In this document: positions 34,073 to 42,821 of the stretch, piece by piece | How the letters are laid out: each line of letters opens with the position of its first letter | Position numbering within the stretch: the first letter of the stretch is position 1 | From: Luxibacter massiliensis | Lineage (GTDB): Bacteria; Bacillota; Clostridia; Lachnospirales; Lachnospiraceae | Assembly (NCBI RefSeq): GCF_900604355.1 | Contig: NZ_UWOE01000001.1 | Location: 1,736,001 to 1,800,000 of the forward strand | Length of the DNA: 64,000 nt | Direction of reading: 5' to 3' | Made by a program: the position numbers and the translations under genes | Notes under the pieces: generated by a model | The model's input: the letters and a program-made list of their open reading frames with translations, nothing else | What the model was told of the DNA's origin: nothing | Databases searched by the model: none

Positions 34073-34130
34073 AGTATATTCCATTCCCTTATCCATGTCT
34101 AATGCTTATGTTGAATCCATTTACATGCTT
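34073..34130 (-). promoter_or_regulatory. Shared-type promoter and upstream block (site A)
   Basis: On the minus strand: TAGACA (34096-34101), a 17-base spacer, TATACT (34073-34078). Upstream lies AAGCATGTAAATGGATTCAA. The same -35, spacing and related upstream block occur at 37568-37620 and 42031-42095. It drives the DUF4405 gene. Confidence 0.65.
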
Positions 34131-34177
34131 ATTAGGTATAAATCACGGCATTTCACCACTTGATGCGCATAGAACAA

Positions 34178-34199
34178 AGAATGTGCCTTGGCACATTCT
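34178..34199. terminator. Palindromic hairpin after AKR remnant
   Basis: AGAATGTGCC and GGCACATTCT form a perfect 10-base stem around TT. It lies between the reductase remnant and the DUF4405 promoter, on the downstream side of the alcohol dehydrogenase gene. It may terminate that transcript, though no T-run is attached. Confidence 0.45.
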
Positions 34200-34204
34200 C
34201 CGCT

Positions 34205-34330
34205 TCATCGTCCAAAATATGCCTGAATTTTCTGCATACGTTCTGTCTGTACTACATGGAATGGGCAACGTGTATCCCAATGCCCACAGTCGATACAGTC
34301 TCCGCCCTGGTAATCTGCCCCAAAATGAAT
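34205..34330 (-). pseudogene. Ferredoxin-type aldo/keto reductase, C-terminal remnant
   Basis: Within the 320-base gap 34024-34344 the minus strand reads DCIDCGHWDTRCPFHVVQ then TERMQKIQAYFGR and stop. This is the Cys-rich tail of aldo/keto reductases with a C-terminal iron-sulfur motif (usual form CxxCGxCxxxCP); one Cys is Trp here. The frame abuts the stop of the dehydrogenase gene and has no start, so a deletion has fused the two. Confidence 0.6.
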
Positions 34331-34344
34331 CTGGAAAATATGCT

Positions 34345-35391
34345 TTAGGGTTTTATGACCGCTTTTAAGATTGGATCATTTTCGTCTGTCAGCCGCTCGA
34401 AAGTCTGCTGCAGTTCTTCTAAAGGCAGAATATCTGTCACATACTGTTCCGGATCAATCATACCCGCCGCAATCAGATCAATGGTTTCTTCAAATTCCTG
34501 TCTAGTACAAGAAACGCTCCCCTTTAATGTGATCTCCCTCAGTACCGCTTTATTCATTTCAAATGCAACGGTATCTGGTATGGAATTTCCAATCATGACT
34601 ACTTTGCCGCCTGGTCTGACCGCATTGACACAAGTACTTAAAGCGCTCTCTGCCCCTACCACTTCAAAGGCGATATCGAACCCACCGTTGGTATCCTGCA
34701 CCATTTTTGCAACCTGCGCAGAATCATTCCCGTCATAAAAGGCTTCAAAATCACCGGATACTTTCGCTTTCTGAATTTTTAAATCATTAATTTTAGACAT
34801 TGCCACATAAGAAGCCCCTGCTTTTTTCGCCAGATTTCCAATCATATGTCCGATAATACCGCTTCCTGCAACGAGAACCTTATCATGTAGTTTGATACCA
34901 GAATGCTTCACTGCGTGGTATGCCACCATGAGGGGATCAATCAGTCCCGCCGCCACATCGGAAACAGCGTCCGGCAGCTTGTAGGCGTTGGATGCTTTTC
35001 CCACAAATTTCTCTGCATAGCCGCCGTTACAAACAAAGCCGATGTAATTGGTTCCGTTCACATCCCGGCATAATTGCTCATGACCTGACATACACATATC
35101 ACATTTCCCGCAGTACAGGTTCGCCCAAAAGACTACTCTGTCCCCAATTTGAAACTGGCTGTCTCCCGGGTCCGTCACACCCCCGCAGAACTCATGGCCC
35201 ATAATCAATTCCTTTCCCGCCTTTGCGCCCCAGCCGCTTCCTGACTTCCACATGTGGATGTCGCTTCCGCAGACGCCGCAGGCGGATACCTTTATTTCAA
35301 TCATTCCCGGCTCCATCTGCGGAACCGGAACCTCTCTCATTTCTATTGTTTTGGGAGCCACCAGTACTCCCGCTTTCATCATCTCTGCCAT
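34345..35391 (-). CDS. Zinc-dependent medium-chain alcohol/polyol dehydrogenase
   Basis: 348 residues. The catalytic zinc site begins ACGVCGSDIHMWKSGSGWG with GHEFCGGV. Structural zinc Cys are in YCGKCDMCMSGHEQLC. The NAD-binding Rossmann motif is VLVAGSGIIGHMIGNLAKKA. It resembles threonine/sorbitol-type dehydrogenases; substrate unknown. It ends 18 bases into the region next to the flavodoxin lipoprotein gene and is probably cotranscribed with it. Confidence 0.9.
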   Translation of the reverse strand: MAEMMKAGVLVAPKTIEMREVPVPQMEPGMIEIKVSACGVCGSDIHMWKSGSGWGAKAGKELIMGHEFCGGVTDPGDSQFQIGDRVVFWANLYCGKCDMCMSGHEQLCRDVNGTNYIGFVCNGGYAEKFVGKASNAYKLPDAVSDVAAGLIDPLMVAYHAVKHSGIKLHDKVLVAGSGIIGHMIGNLAKKAGASYVAMSKINDLKIQKAKVSGDFEAFYDGNDSAQVAKMVQDTNGGFDIAFEVVGAESALSTCVNAVRPGGKVVMIGNSIPDTVAFEMNKAVLREITLKGSVSCTRQEFEETIDLIAAGMIDPEQYVTDILPLEELQQTFERLTDENDPILKAVIKP

Positions 35392-35409
35392 AATATTTTC
35401 TCTTCCTTT

Positions 35410-36138
35410 CTACTGCAGATACCCCAGTCCTGCCAGCCATTCTTCCACATCACTTTGTGCCTCCATCGCACTGGAGTCGCTGAGCGCCAGCCCTTCCTGT
35501 ACCGCTGCCCCCGGTTCTGCACTTTCAATTGCACGGATACTTCCAGAAAAACCACTTCCTCCGGATGTAACAAACGGAACGATGGTCTTGCCTGCCAGAT
35601 CATATTCATCCAGAAAGCTGTACATTGCCATTGGCATATCGCCCCACCAATTCGGGAATCCGAAAAAGATCGTGTCGTAGCTGTCCAGATTCTCAATATG
35701 AGCAGAGAGTTCAGGTCTTAAATCCGCACTCTGCTCTTCCTGCCCCTGATCTACCGTTTCATTATAGTCTGAGGGGTATTTCTCTGTTGTCTGAATAGAG
35801 AACAATTCTGCCCCCGTCGCCTCACTGATCATGTGGGCCACCGCGCCTGTATTTCCCGTCATTTCACTATTCCATGTCTGAATGCTTGCACTGGAAGATG
35901 CGTCAACCCCTTCTGGCAGGTCCGCATTCTCTGCATAGGTAAAGTATGCTACCAGCATATTAGAAGAACCGCTTACAGAAGAATCGTCCGTCGGATTCGC
36001 TTCTTCCCGTGTTTCCGCCTGTTGATTTTCCTGTGCTGCCACATTTGTTTCCTCTTCCTGATTTTTGTCATTTCCACATGCTGTCATAGAAAGTGCAAGC
36101 ATTGCTGCAAGTAATATAGAAACGCTTCTTTTTTTCAT
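35410..36138 (-). CDS. Flavodoxin-domain lipoprotein
   Basis: 242 residues: lipoprotein signal MKKRSVSILLAAMLALSMTAC, acidic/Gln linker, flavodoxin-like domain. It has MLVAYFTYAENADLPEGVDA (phosphate loop region, less Ser/Thr-rich than usual), YDTIFFGFPNWWGDMPMAMY and KTIVPFVTSGGSGFSGS. Predicted to be anchored on the outer membrane face with FMN. ATG 36138 follows GGAGG at nine bases. One of four such proteins between 29 and 37 kb. Confidence 0.87.
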   Translation of the reverse strand: MKKRSVSILLAAMLALSMTACGNDKNQEEETNVAAQENQQAETREEANPTDDSSVSGSSNMLVAYFTYAENADLPEGVDASSSASIQTWNSEMTGNTGAVAHMISEATGAELFSIQTTEKYPSDYNETVDQGQEEQSADLRPELSAHIENLDSYDTIFFGFPNWWGDMPMAMYSFLDEYDLAGKTIVPFVTSGGSGFSGSIRAIESAEPGAAVQEGLALSDSSAMEAQSDVEEWLAGLGYLQ

Positions 36139-36157
36139 GGTCTTATACCTCCAACTC

Positions 36158-37246
36158 TTATTGTACTGGTTCAAATGTAATTTCCACATCTTGGGACAGT
36201 TCATCAAATACCCCCAGGTCAGATGTTACTTTTCCAATGGGAATGACTTCCATTGTCAGATCCGGGTTATCGGTCTGTGCATAAAAGATTGCCAACGTAT
36301 TATTCCGGCTGCAGTAGGTAATGTCTCCGTTTTCAAAAAAGAGCTGTCCTTCTCCCGCATTTTCCGGTGTAAAGTCGATCCCCCCGTAATATTCCCTGCC
36401 ACCGAAATTCCCCATAGATACAGTCAGCGGGAACTGTTCGCTGACTTCCTGTGCAAGAGCCGTATCGTAAATGACGCCCTCCAACACCTCATCCCCGATG
36501 GTAATCTGAATCGGTGTTCCACTCTGGCCTTCACTTACATTACCGGAAGAACCACTGATTCCGATTTCATTCAGCCACTGTACAACGGTGTCCTCTGCTC
36601 CCGGCACATTCTCCGCTTCTATGGCAAGGCCTGAGAGAACTTCTGCTCCTGGTACTGTCTCCGCAATGTCGCTGTAGCTGCCTCCTGCGCCATAACCGTC
36701 ATGTGTACAGAACGGAATGACTGTTTTCCCTGACAGATCGTATTCTTCTAAAAAAGAGAAAATCGCCTGTGGGGCATTGGTTGCCCAGATTGGATATCCG
36801 ATAAATACAGTGTCATACTGTGAAATGTCAACATCGCTGCTTTTGAGCTCCGGCAGAGTCCCCGCATCCATCTCCTCATGATTCTGATCTACTACAGCAT
36901 CAAAATCTGTGGAATACGGCTCCGTCGTTTCGATCAGATGCATATCTCCTCCTACTCCAGACTGAATCATTCTTCCCACATACTCTGTAGTCCCGTAAAG
37001 CTCTGTTCCCTCTTCCACCAGACTTGCAGAAGTGGTTGCATCTATATTCTCCGGATATTCTGCATTCTTGCCCAATGTAAAATACGCAATCAACACATGA
37101 TTCTCCTGTGCCAAATCCTTTGTCTGTGTATTTTCCTGTACTGCTGTTTCATTTTTTTCCGTATCCTGCCCGGATGCCTGCCCCTGACAAGCGCTCAATA
37201 CGCCTCCAAGCAACAATGCTAAAATAGAAATGCCTAATTTTTTCAT
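36158..37246 (-). CDS. Lipoprotein: flavodoxin domain plus cyclophilin-like domain
   Basis: 362 residues. Signal MKKLGISILALLLGGVLSAC; flavodoxin part (HVLIAYFTLGKNAEYPENID, YDTVFIGYPIWATNAPQAIF, KTVIPFCTHDGYGAGGS). From ~245 on there is a cyclophilin-like fold (IQITIGDEVLEGVIYDTALA, PLTVSMGNFGGREYYGGID, NTLAIFYAQTDNP). The second domain may bind a partner. It starts within the end of the MerR-fragment gene (4-base overlap) and is followed by the flavodoxin at 35410. Confidence 0.87.
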   Translation of the reverse strand: MKKLGISILALLLGGVLSACQGQASGQDTEKNETAVQENTQTKDLAQENHVLIAYFTLGKNAEYPENIDATTSASLVEEGTELYGTTEYVGRMIQSGVGGDMHLIETTEPYSTDFDAVVDQNHEEMDAGTLPELKSSDVDISQYDTVFIGYPIWATNAPQAIFSFLEEYDLSGKTVIPFCTHDGYGAGGSYSDIAETVPGAEVLSGLAIEAENVPGAEDTVVQWLNEIGISGSSGNVSEGQSGTPIQITIGDEVLEGVIYDTALAQEVSEQFPLTVSMGNFGGREYYGGIDFTPENAGEGQLFFENGDITYCSRNNTLAIFYAQTDNPDLTMEVIPIGKVTSDLGVFDELSQDVEITFEPVQ

Positions 37247-37503
37247 TTATGTTTGCCTCCTTCCTCCTGCTTGATCCGGCGGATCAAAAAATCTACTGAA
37301 TCCAGGCACTGTTGTTTCTTGTGAATATCATCCAGCATTTCAAACCGGAACTTCCGCAAAATCCGAATCTGATTTTCTTCTGAATCTCCCTGCCGCTGCA
37401 GGGCTGTCAGTTTTTCCAAGGAATCCATATCCATCCCGGCTTCTGCCAGAAAAAGAAACTGCTCACTGATATCATACCGACTGTTGGCTTCCATTACTGT
37501 CAT
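37243..37503 (-). CDS. MerR-family C-terminal domain protein, no DNA-binding part
   Basis: 86 residues resembling the coiled dimerisation half of MerR regulators (LEKLTALQRQGDSEENQIRI, LRKFRFEMLDDIHKKQQCLD). The N-terminal helix-turn-helix is absent. It still has AAGGAGG and a promoter, and overlaps the next lipoprotein gene by four bases. It could be a degraded regulator or a small protein that modulates a full MerR by heterodimerising. Confidence 0.6.
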   Translation of the reverse strand: MTVMEANSRYDISEQFLFLAEAGMDMDSLEKLTALQRQGDSEENQIRILRKFRFEMLDDIHKKQQCLDSVDFLIRRIKQEEGGKHK

Positions 37504-37522
37504 AGAAATCCTCCTTAAAAAA

Positions 37523-37568
37523 TGTAGGTGTAATCCCTGCTGCTTTGCTTTTGGGGTTTACACCTACA
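37523..37568. promoter_or_regulatory. 11-bp inverted repeat at the transcript start (operator or 5' hairpin)
   Basis: TGTAGGTGTAA (37523-37533) and TTACACCTACA (37558-37568) are perfect inverted arms 24 bases apart, directly downstream of the -10 box at 37568. The GGTGTAAAC half is also next to the -10 of site A. It could be a MerR-type operator or an mRNA leader stem. Confidence 0.55.
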
Positions 37569-37620
37569 GTATAAATCTCGATCCTTGTCATGTCTAATAC
37601 TTGGATTTCATATTAATAAA
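37568..37620 (-). promoter_or_regulatory. Shared-type promoter (site C)
   Basis: Minus strand: TAGACA (37591-37596), 17-base spacer, TATACT (37568-37573). GTATTAGACAT is shared with site B. It drives the MerR-fragment and flavodoxin genes. Confidence 0.65.
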
Positions 37621-37638
37621 TGCCTTCTGAGCATGAAT

Positions 37639-38649
37639 TTACTTATTTTCTCTCCAATTTGCAGAAAAACTGGCTTGTTCTGACTCCACATATCCTCTGT
37701 GGCCATATACCTTACACTGGTTCAGCGCTGTTTCTAATGTCTGAAACTCATCCCCACTTAATTGTACATTCCAACTGCCCAGGTTTTCAAGGATTCTCTC
37801 CTGATTCTTGGATCCTGGAATTGGCACAGCATTGGGATATTTATGCAGCATCCACGCAAGCGAAATCTGTGCATTTGCCGCCTGTTTTTCTTCTGAGAAT
37901 CTGGAAAGCACATCTATAATAGGCTGATTTGCTTTCAAGTTCTCTTCTGCAAGCTGAGGCACAAATTTGCGCACATCATCTCCTTCAAATTTTGTCTCCG
38001 CCGTTACCTTTCCTGAAAGAAAACCACTGGCAATAGGGGAAAACGGAACGACTCCGATGTTATGTTCCAGACAATAGGGGAAAATATCTTTTTCCAGCGC
38101 CCGCTCTACCATAGAATAAATACTTTGTACCGCTGAGACTGGAGTTACCGTGTTGGCACGGTCAAGGGTTTCTACAGATACCTGTGAAAGTCCCCAGCCG
38201 CGGACGAACCCTTCTTTTATAAATCTGCCCATCACTTCTGCAATATCCTCCACCGGTACAAGTTCATTCACCCGGTGAAGATAGTAAAGGTCAATATAAT
38301 CTGTGTTCAGTCTTTTCATTGATGCTTTTAGATGACGGAGCATAATATCGTATAGATTATATCCCTTTGAAACTTCCTCTACGTTTAGGTGCAGCTTCGT
38401 GGCAAGCACCACGTCCTTCCGAAACGGACGGATGGCCTCGCCCACCAATTCTTCATTGTGTCCCGGATAAAACATTTCTGTTCCGTAACTCTCAGCTGTA
38501 TCGAAAAAGGTACAGCCAAACGCAAAGGCTTTGTGAATCGCTTCCATGCTGTATGTTCTTTCCGGAACCTTTCCGTAGCCATGAGAAAATCCCATACATC
38601 CCATGCCGATTGGGGACACTTCCAAATCTCTTAATTTTCTTCTTTCCAT
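37639..38649 (-). CDS. Aldo/keto reductase
   Basis: 336 residues, complete TIM barrel of the AKR11/AKR13 type. It has GMGCMGFSHGYG, FFDTAESYGTE (Asp, Tyr), LATKLHLNVEE (Lys), YYLHRVNELVPVED (His), GLSQVSVETLDRA and the NADPH-binding C-terminal VPIPGSKNQERILENLGS. Cytoplasmic NADPH-dependent carbonyl reductase, likely aldehyde detoxification. LysR genes lie just upstream. A decayed relative is at 28916. Confidence 0.9.
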   Translation of the reverse strand: MERRKLRDLEVSPIGMGCMGFSHGYGKVPERTYSMEAIHKAFAFGCTFFDTAESYGTEMFYPGHNEELVGEAIRPFRKDVVLATKLHLNVEEVSKGYNLYDIMLRHLKASMKRLNTDYIDLYYLHRVNELVPVEDIAEVMGRFIKEGFVRGWGLSQVSVETLDRANTVTPVSAVQSIYSMVERALEKDIFPYCLEHNIGVVPFSPIASGFLSGKVTAETKFEGDDVRKFVPQLAEENLKANQPIIDVLSRFSEEKQAANAQISLAWMLHKYPNAVPIPGSKNQERILENLGSWNVQLSGDEFQTLETALNQCKVYGHRGYVESEQASFSANWRENK

Positions 38650-38661
38650 AATGATAAACTC

Positions 38662-39528
38662 CTATTTTGTATTTCTTAAAAAATGAACAAACTCATGCAC
38701 TGTATTCGTAAACATCTGATTTTTCTTCCACACTAAAACTGCCCCCGTCTCAATAGACGGAGAAAGCGGAATAAATTTCAAATCATCATACCGAAAATCC
38801 AAATCAAAGCAGAGTGCGGTTCCTACTTGATGGCGAACCATATTAGCAGCATTGCCGATTAAATTATAGGCAGCCGCTATCTCTATATTTTCAAAGTTCA
38901 GCCCAAACCAGGAAGACAGTTCATGCTGTACGCTCTGGCGCCCCGGTATCAACAGTGGGATCTCTTTCAAATCCATTGCCGTCACACATTCTTTTTCAGA
39001 AAGCGGTGAATTTACTGGCACTAAAACTCCCCATCGTTCTTTCTTTTCCATACGGATAAACTCATATTTAGAAATATTCACTGGTTCCATAAGAAGTCCG
39101 ATGTCAAGCAATCCTTGTTCGATTCGATCTTTTATATCGTCCGCCGTCGCACTATAGATTTGAAAGCTCACCAGTGGATGTACTGTTCGGAATCTACGCA
39201 TTCTCTCTGAAAGGAAAGACATATTCTGAGTTTCCCCGCAGCCAATCGCAACCTCCCCGGACAGCGCTTCTGCTTTGCCGTAAAATTCTGCTTTTGTCTT
39301 ATCCGCCAATGCTATGATTTCCTGTGCTCTCCTTTTCAGGCGCAGCCCATCTTCGGTAAGGCTAATACTGTGTTTCCCTCTTTGAAACAATTTTACTTCC
39401 AGTTCCTCTTCCAACTGCATTAACTGCCTGGAGAGAGTCGGCTGCGTCACATGAAGCAGATTTGCAGCTCTCGTTATATTTTCCTCCCTGGCGACAATCA
39501 GAAAATATTTCAATACTCGCAGTTCCAT
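38662..39528 (-). CDS. LysR-family regulator 1
   Basis: 288 residues. N-terminal winged helix MELRVLKYFLIVAREENITR then AANLLHVTQPTLSRQLMQLE; periplasmic-binding-type effector domain with AIGCGETQNMSFLSERMRRF. It is 12 bases upstream of the AKR gene, so cotranscribed, and is a close paralogue of the next gene. It is a candidate activator of the promoters at 34073, 37568 and 42031. Confidence 0.9.
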   Translation of the reverse strand: MELRVLKYFLIVAREENITRAANLLHVTQPTLSRQLMQLEEELEVKLFQRGKHSISLTEDGLRLKRRAQEIIALADKTKAEFYGKAEALSGEVAIGCGETQNMSFLSERMRRFRTVHPLVSFQIYSATADDIKDRIEQGLLDIGLLMEPVNISKYEFIRMEKKERWGVLVPVNSPLSEKECVTAMDLKEIPLLIPGRQSVQHELSSWFGLNFENIEIAAAYNLIGNAANMVRHQVGTALCFDLDFRYDDLKFIPLSPSIETGAVLVWKKNQMFTNTVHEFVHFLRNTK

Positions 39529-39549
39529 CTTCCATCACTTCTTTCTGAA

Positions 39550-40425
39550 TCACAAATTTGACTTGATATGTTCGATAAATTTTTCTGCGGCTTTCCCAAA
39601 AGGCTGGTGCCGTTTCCATGCCAGCGCACTGGTCGCCGTCAGTTCCGGATAAAGCGGGCGGTATATAAGCTTATCCTTATCCCACAAATCAATGGACCCC
39701 GTAACTATTAATGCATATGCCAGACGGTTATATACCATAATGGAACCATTTGCGGGAAGGTTACTTTTAAATACAACATTTAATTTTTCGTAAGACTCCC
39801 CAAACCAGCTTGCCAATTCGCTCTGTACATTTAACCTGTGGGGCATTATCAGCGGCAGTCCCTCCAAGTCCTTTGCTGTCACATAGTCTTTTTTGGCAAG
39901 AGGAGCGTCTGGATGCATGGACACAACCCATGTCTCCTTTTGCTTTAGTCGGATAAAATCATATTTATCCATATTAATGGGTTCTAAAAGCAGTCCGATA
40001 TCCGTAAGTCCCCTGTCTATTCTGTCCTTCACATGGTCTGCGGTTGCCGTATATAATTCAAAGGTTACTTTCGGATATAGCTGACGAAAACTGCGGATCA
40101 GTTCCGGCAGAAGCTGTACTGCCTTCAAATCGCCACATCCAATGGCCACAATTCCTTCCAGTTCTTCTTCCTGCTCCACCAGTTCCCGCTCTGTCTTGTC
40201 CACTAACTCCAAAATCTCCTCTGCCCTGCGGCGCATCAACATTCCTTCATTTGTAAGGACAATCTTCCTCGTTCCCCGGATGAATAACTGAACCCCAAGT
40301 CCTTCCTCCATCTGTGCAAGCTGTCGGCTGAGTGTGGGCTGGGTAATGTGCAGTACATCCGCGGCCTTTGTAATACTCTCTTCTCTTACCACCGTTAAAA
40401 AGTAACGAAGCACCCTGATTTCCAT
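39550..40425 (-). CDS. LysR-family regulator 2 (paralogue)
   Basis: 291 residues with MEIRVLRYFLTVVREESITK and AADVLHITQPTLSRQLAQME; effector domain AIGCGDLKAVQLLPELIRSF. It shares most motif positions with the downstream regulator, so the pair arose by duplication and then diverged in the effector-binding half. AGGAGGAGC lies upstream of the ATG. Confidence 0.9.
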   Translation of the reverse strand: MEIRVLRYFLTVVREESITKAADVLHITQPTLSRQLAQMEEGLGVQLFIRGTRKIVLTNEGMLMRRRAEEILELVDKTERELVEQEEELEGIVAIGCGDLKAVQLLPELIRSFRQLYPKVTFELYTATADHVKDRIDRGLTDIGLLLEPINMDKYDFIRLKQKETWVVSMHPDAPLAKKDYVTAKDLEGLPLIMPHRLNVQSELASWFGESYEKLNVVFKSNLPANGSIMVYNRLAYALIVTGSIDLWDKDKLIYRPLYPELTATSALAWKRHQPFGKAAEKFIEHIKSNL

Positions 40426-40565
40426 TCCTGCTCCTCCTTTATGCGTAAAACGTAAACGACTCCTAAAGTTCTAATATTTAGTGTAATCAATACCTGCATT
40501 TCCCGCAAGAACCATTTCAAAAACTTTATGAATGTAAACTTTATGTATAAACTATAGCTCTTCCC

Positions 40566-41951
40566 TCAAATCACCTGAAAAGATTTCCATTTTCCACCTC
40601 TGAACCGTTTCCAAAACAAAGCTGCTCTGATTCCCCAGTCTAAGCACATAGCAAGCGCCACACCGATAACCCCCATTTGCAGACAGATGGCAAATAGGAC
40701 AGAAAATATAACCCTGCACCCTATTGTGGAAGAAATACTGACATACATGGTAAACTTCACATCTCCCGCTGCCCGCAGACCGTTAGACAGCGCCCCGGAA
40801 AGCGGATAAAACAAAGCGTTAAAAAGGTTATGAATTAAGATCAGGATGATCACCAGCCTCGCCGCCTCATCTGAGATGGCATATCTCCTCAAAACAATGG
40901 GCGCCGCTATCAAAATCAAGGCATTCCATAAAATCGAAGCAAAAAAAGTGATTCTCAGTAATTTTTTTGTATAATATTCTGCCGCTTTTATATCTCCAGC
41001 TCCCATACACTGTCCGACAACCGTCACAAAGGCAAGACCCATTGCAGTTCCCATCAATGCCGCCAGAGACCAGAAACTCTGGGCCACGCCGTTTGCCGCA
41101 ATCTGAACAGTACCAAACAGTGCAGTGATGCTGCTTAAAGCCACCTTTACCAACTGGAACAGTCCGTTTTCAATTCCATTCGGCACTGCGATTCCCAATA
41201 TTCTACGAATCATCGTTGGATTCCATCCTATCAGATTTTTTATTTCCAGAAACACCTCATTCTTTTTACGGAAACACAGACTCATGATAGCAACAGCAGA
41301 AAAACTTCTGGCAATTAAAGATGGATAGGCTACGCCTGCCACTCCTTGGCGCAGCACAAACACACCGATGGCATTTCCCACAATGTTAATCACATTGGAT
41401 ATCACAGAAAGATACATCGTCACGTTGGTTTTTCCCATACTCCGGTAAATGGCAGCACCCGCATTATAAATGGCAATAGCTGGATACGAATACGCAGAAA
41501 TCCGCAGATAAGTAATGCAGGCATTCATGACGTTGTTTTCCACCTCTCCAAACAAAAGCCTTAGCAACTGCCGGTTAAGGAGCAGGACAATTAGCATGAT
41601 CACCACCGAAAAAACGGCAGAAATCGCCACAAGCTGTCCCGCCGAAAAATTTCCATTTTTTCTGTCCTTATTTCCAATATACTGACTGACAACAACTGCC
41701 CCGCCAGATGCCAGCGCTGCGAACAAAAAGAGAAATACGGTATTAAACATATTTACAAGAGAAACACCGGAGACGGCTGCCTCTCCGGCGTGACTGACCA
41801 TAAACGTATCCGCAACTCCTACAAAGACCTCCAAAAGCTGCTCCCAAAATAAGGGGATAATCAGCTTTCTTAAATCCAGATTTGTAAATATCTGCTGCTC
41901 TTTTGGCAGTATCTGTTTCGGCTCTATCACCCTGCTGATCATCTGTCTCAT
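40566..41951 (-). CDS. MATE-family multidrug/Na+ efflux transporter
   Basis: 461 residues with 12 hydrophobic segments. N-terminal MATE block LIIPLFWEQLLEVFVGVADT; second-half block ALFGTVQIAANGVAQSFW. It exports cationic drugs or metabolites using Na+ or H+. GAGGTGATTTC precedes the ATG, and a shared-type promoter (site B) lies 80 bases upstream, so it is probably induced with the redox genes. Confidence 0.9.
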   Translation of the reverse strand: MRQMISRVIEPKQILPKEQQIFTNLDLRKLIIPLFWEQLLEVFVGVADTFMVSHAGEAAVSGVSLVNMFNTVFLFLFAALASGGAVVVSQYIGNKDRKNGNFSAGQLVAISAVFSVVIMLIVLLLNRQLLRLLFGEVENNVMNACITYLRISAYSYPAIAIYNAGAAIYRSMGKTNVTMYLSVISNVINIVGNAIGVFVLRQGVAGVAYPSLIARSFSAVAIMSLCFRKKNEVFLEIKNLIGWNPTMIRRILGIAVPNGIENGLFQLVKVALSSITALFGTVQIAANGVAQSFWSLAALMGTAMGLAFVTVVGQCMGAGDIKAAEYYTKKLLRITFFASILWNALILIAAPIVLRRYAISDEAARLVIILILIHNLFNALFYPLSGALSNGLRAAGDVKFTMYVSISSTIGCRVIFSVLFAICLQMGVIGVALAMCLDWGIRAALFWKRFRGGKWKSFQVI

Positions 41952-42030
41952 GAAATCACCTCTTATTTCTTTACGTGTTCAGCAGCGGGAATCCCCTTTT
42001 TCATATGCCGAAACACTTTTCTTTCACCTT

Positions 42031-42098
42031 ATTTTATTCCTGGGAAAGAAAAATGTCTAATACCTATATAGAATTGATTTATATGCTTTTTAAGCATA
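42031..42098 (-). promoter_or_regulatory. Shared-type promoter and upstream block (site B)
   Basis: Minus strand: TAGACA (42054-42059), 17-base spacer, TAAAAT (42031-42036). Upstream AAGCATATAAATCAATTCTA parallels AAGCATGTAAATGGATTCAA of site A. It drives the MATE gene. The remaining sequence 41952-42182 holds no gene. Confidence 0.65.
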
Positions 42099-42182
42099 TT
42101 ACAACAACCAAACTATCGCATGGATGAAAAACCCAAGAAACAACAACTTTTCCTTTTTCATTCCTATCGCTCTTTTTTGATT

Positions 42183-42806
42183 TTACACATCTAATAATTT
42201 TTTCACTTCTGCCAGTACAAGTTCATAAACAGAACGATATATATAATCCACCTTCGCCAGCTTCATTGCCTCCCTCTGCTTTTCTGTCACTACGGTATAC
42301 GGATAAATCCCAAACATAAACGGAAAGAAAGAGAAAAGAAACTCCTGCCGTTTTTGCACTGTCATTTCCGGGAAAAAATATTCCAAACAGTTCTGCATTT
42401 CAGCCAAAGCCCTTCCATATATCACCTTAAATTCTACCAGCCGCTCCATCCGGCTGTTTTCCTCCATATCATAATGGTTCATGGCCATCAATTTCAGAAG
42501 ATTTCCCCGCTCTTCCAGTGAATGCGCCAGCACTTCGGCAAATTCTTTCCGGCCCATCGTTTCATGTGCCGTCCGCATTTGCCGAAGCGCTGCGATCCAT
42601 ACTTCGTATTCCCGCTGCATATATGCTAAAAATATCTCTTCCTTTGTCTGGAAATAGTTATAAATAGATGTTCTGGTAAAGGAAGTCGCCTTTCCGATTT
42701 CCTTTATCGTGACATCTTTAAAATTCATTGTTTCATAGAGCTTTGCACATGCATTGATAATCTCTTCTTTACGGGCGCTCGTCAATTCTTCCGAACCTTT
42801 CGGCAT
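42183..42806 (-). CDS. TetR-family regulator
   Basis: 207 residues. TetR helix-turn-helix: NFKDVTIKEIGKATSFTRTS then IYNYFQTKEEIFLAYMQREY. The C-terminal domain is a helical ligand-binding type. It starts 15 bases after the aldo/keto reductase, so it is cotranscribed with it. The perfect 21-bp palindrome upstream of that gene (43927-43947) is its likely operator, giving autoregulation. Confidence 0.9.
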   Translation of the reverse strand: MPKGSEELTSARKEEIINACAKLYETMNFKDVTIKEIGKATSFTRTSIYNYFQTKEEIFLAYMQREYEVWIAALRQMRTAHETMGRKEFAEVLAHSLEERGNLLKLMAMNHYDMEENSRMERLVEFKVIYGRALAEMQNCLEYFFPEMTVQKRQEFLFSFFPFMFGIYPYTVVTEKQREAMKLAKVDYIYRSVYELVLAEVKKLLDV

Positions 42807-42821
42807 AGCCTTCTCCTCCCC

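Noticed and set aside
40426..40565. Possible riboswitch upstream of LysR 2
   Set aside because: AT-rich with no conserved aptamer pattern that I can recognise.
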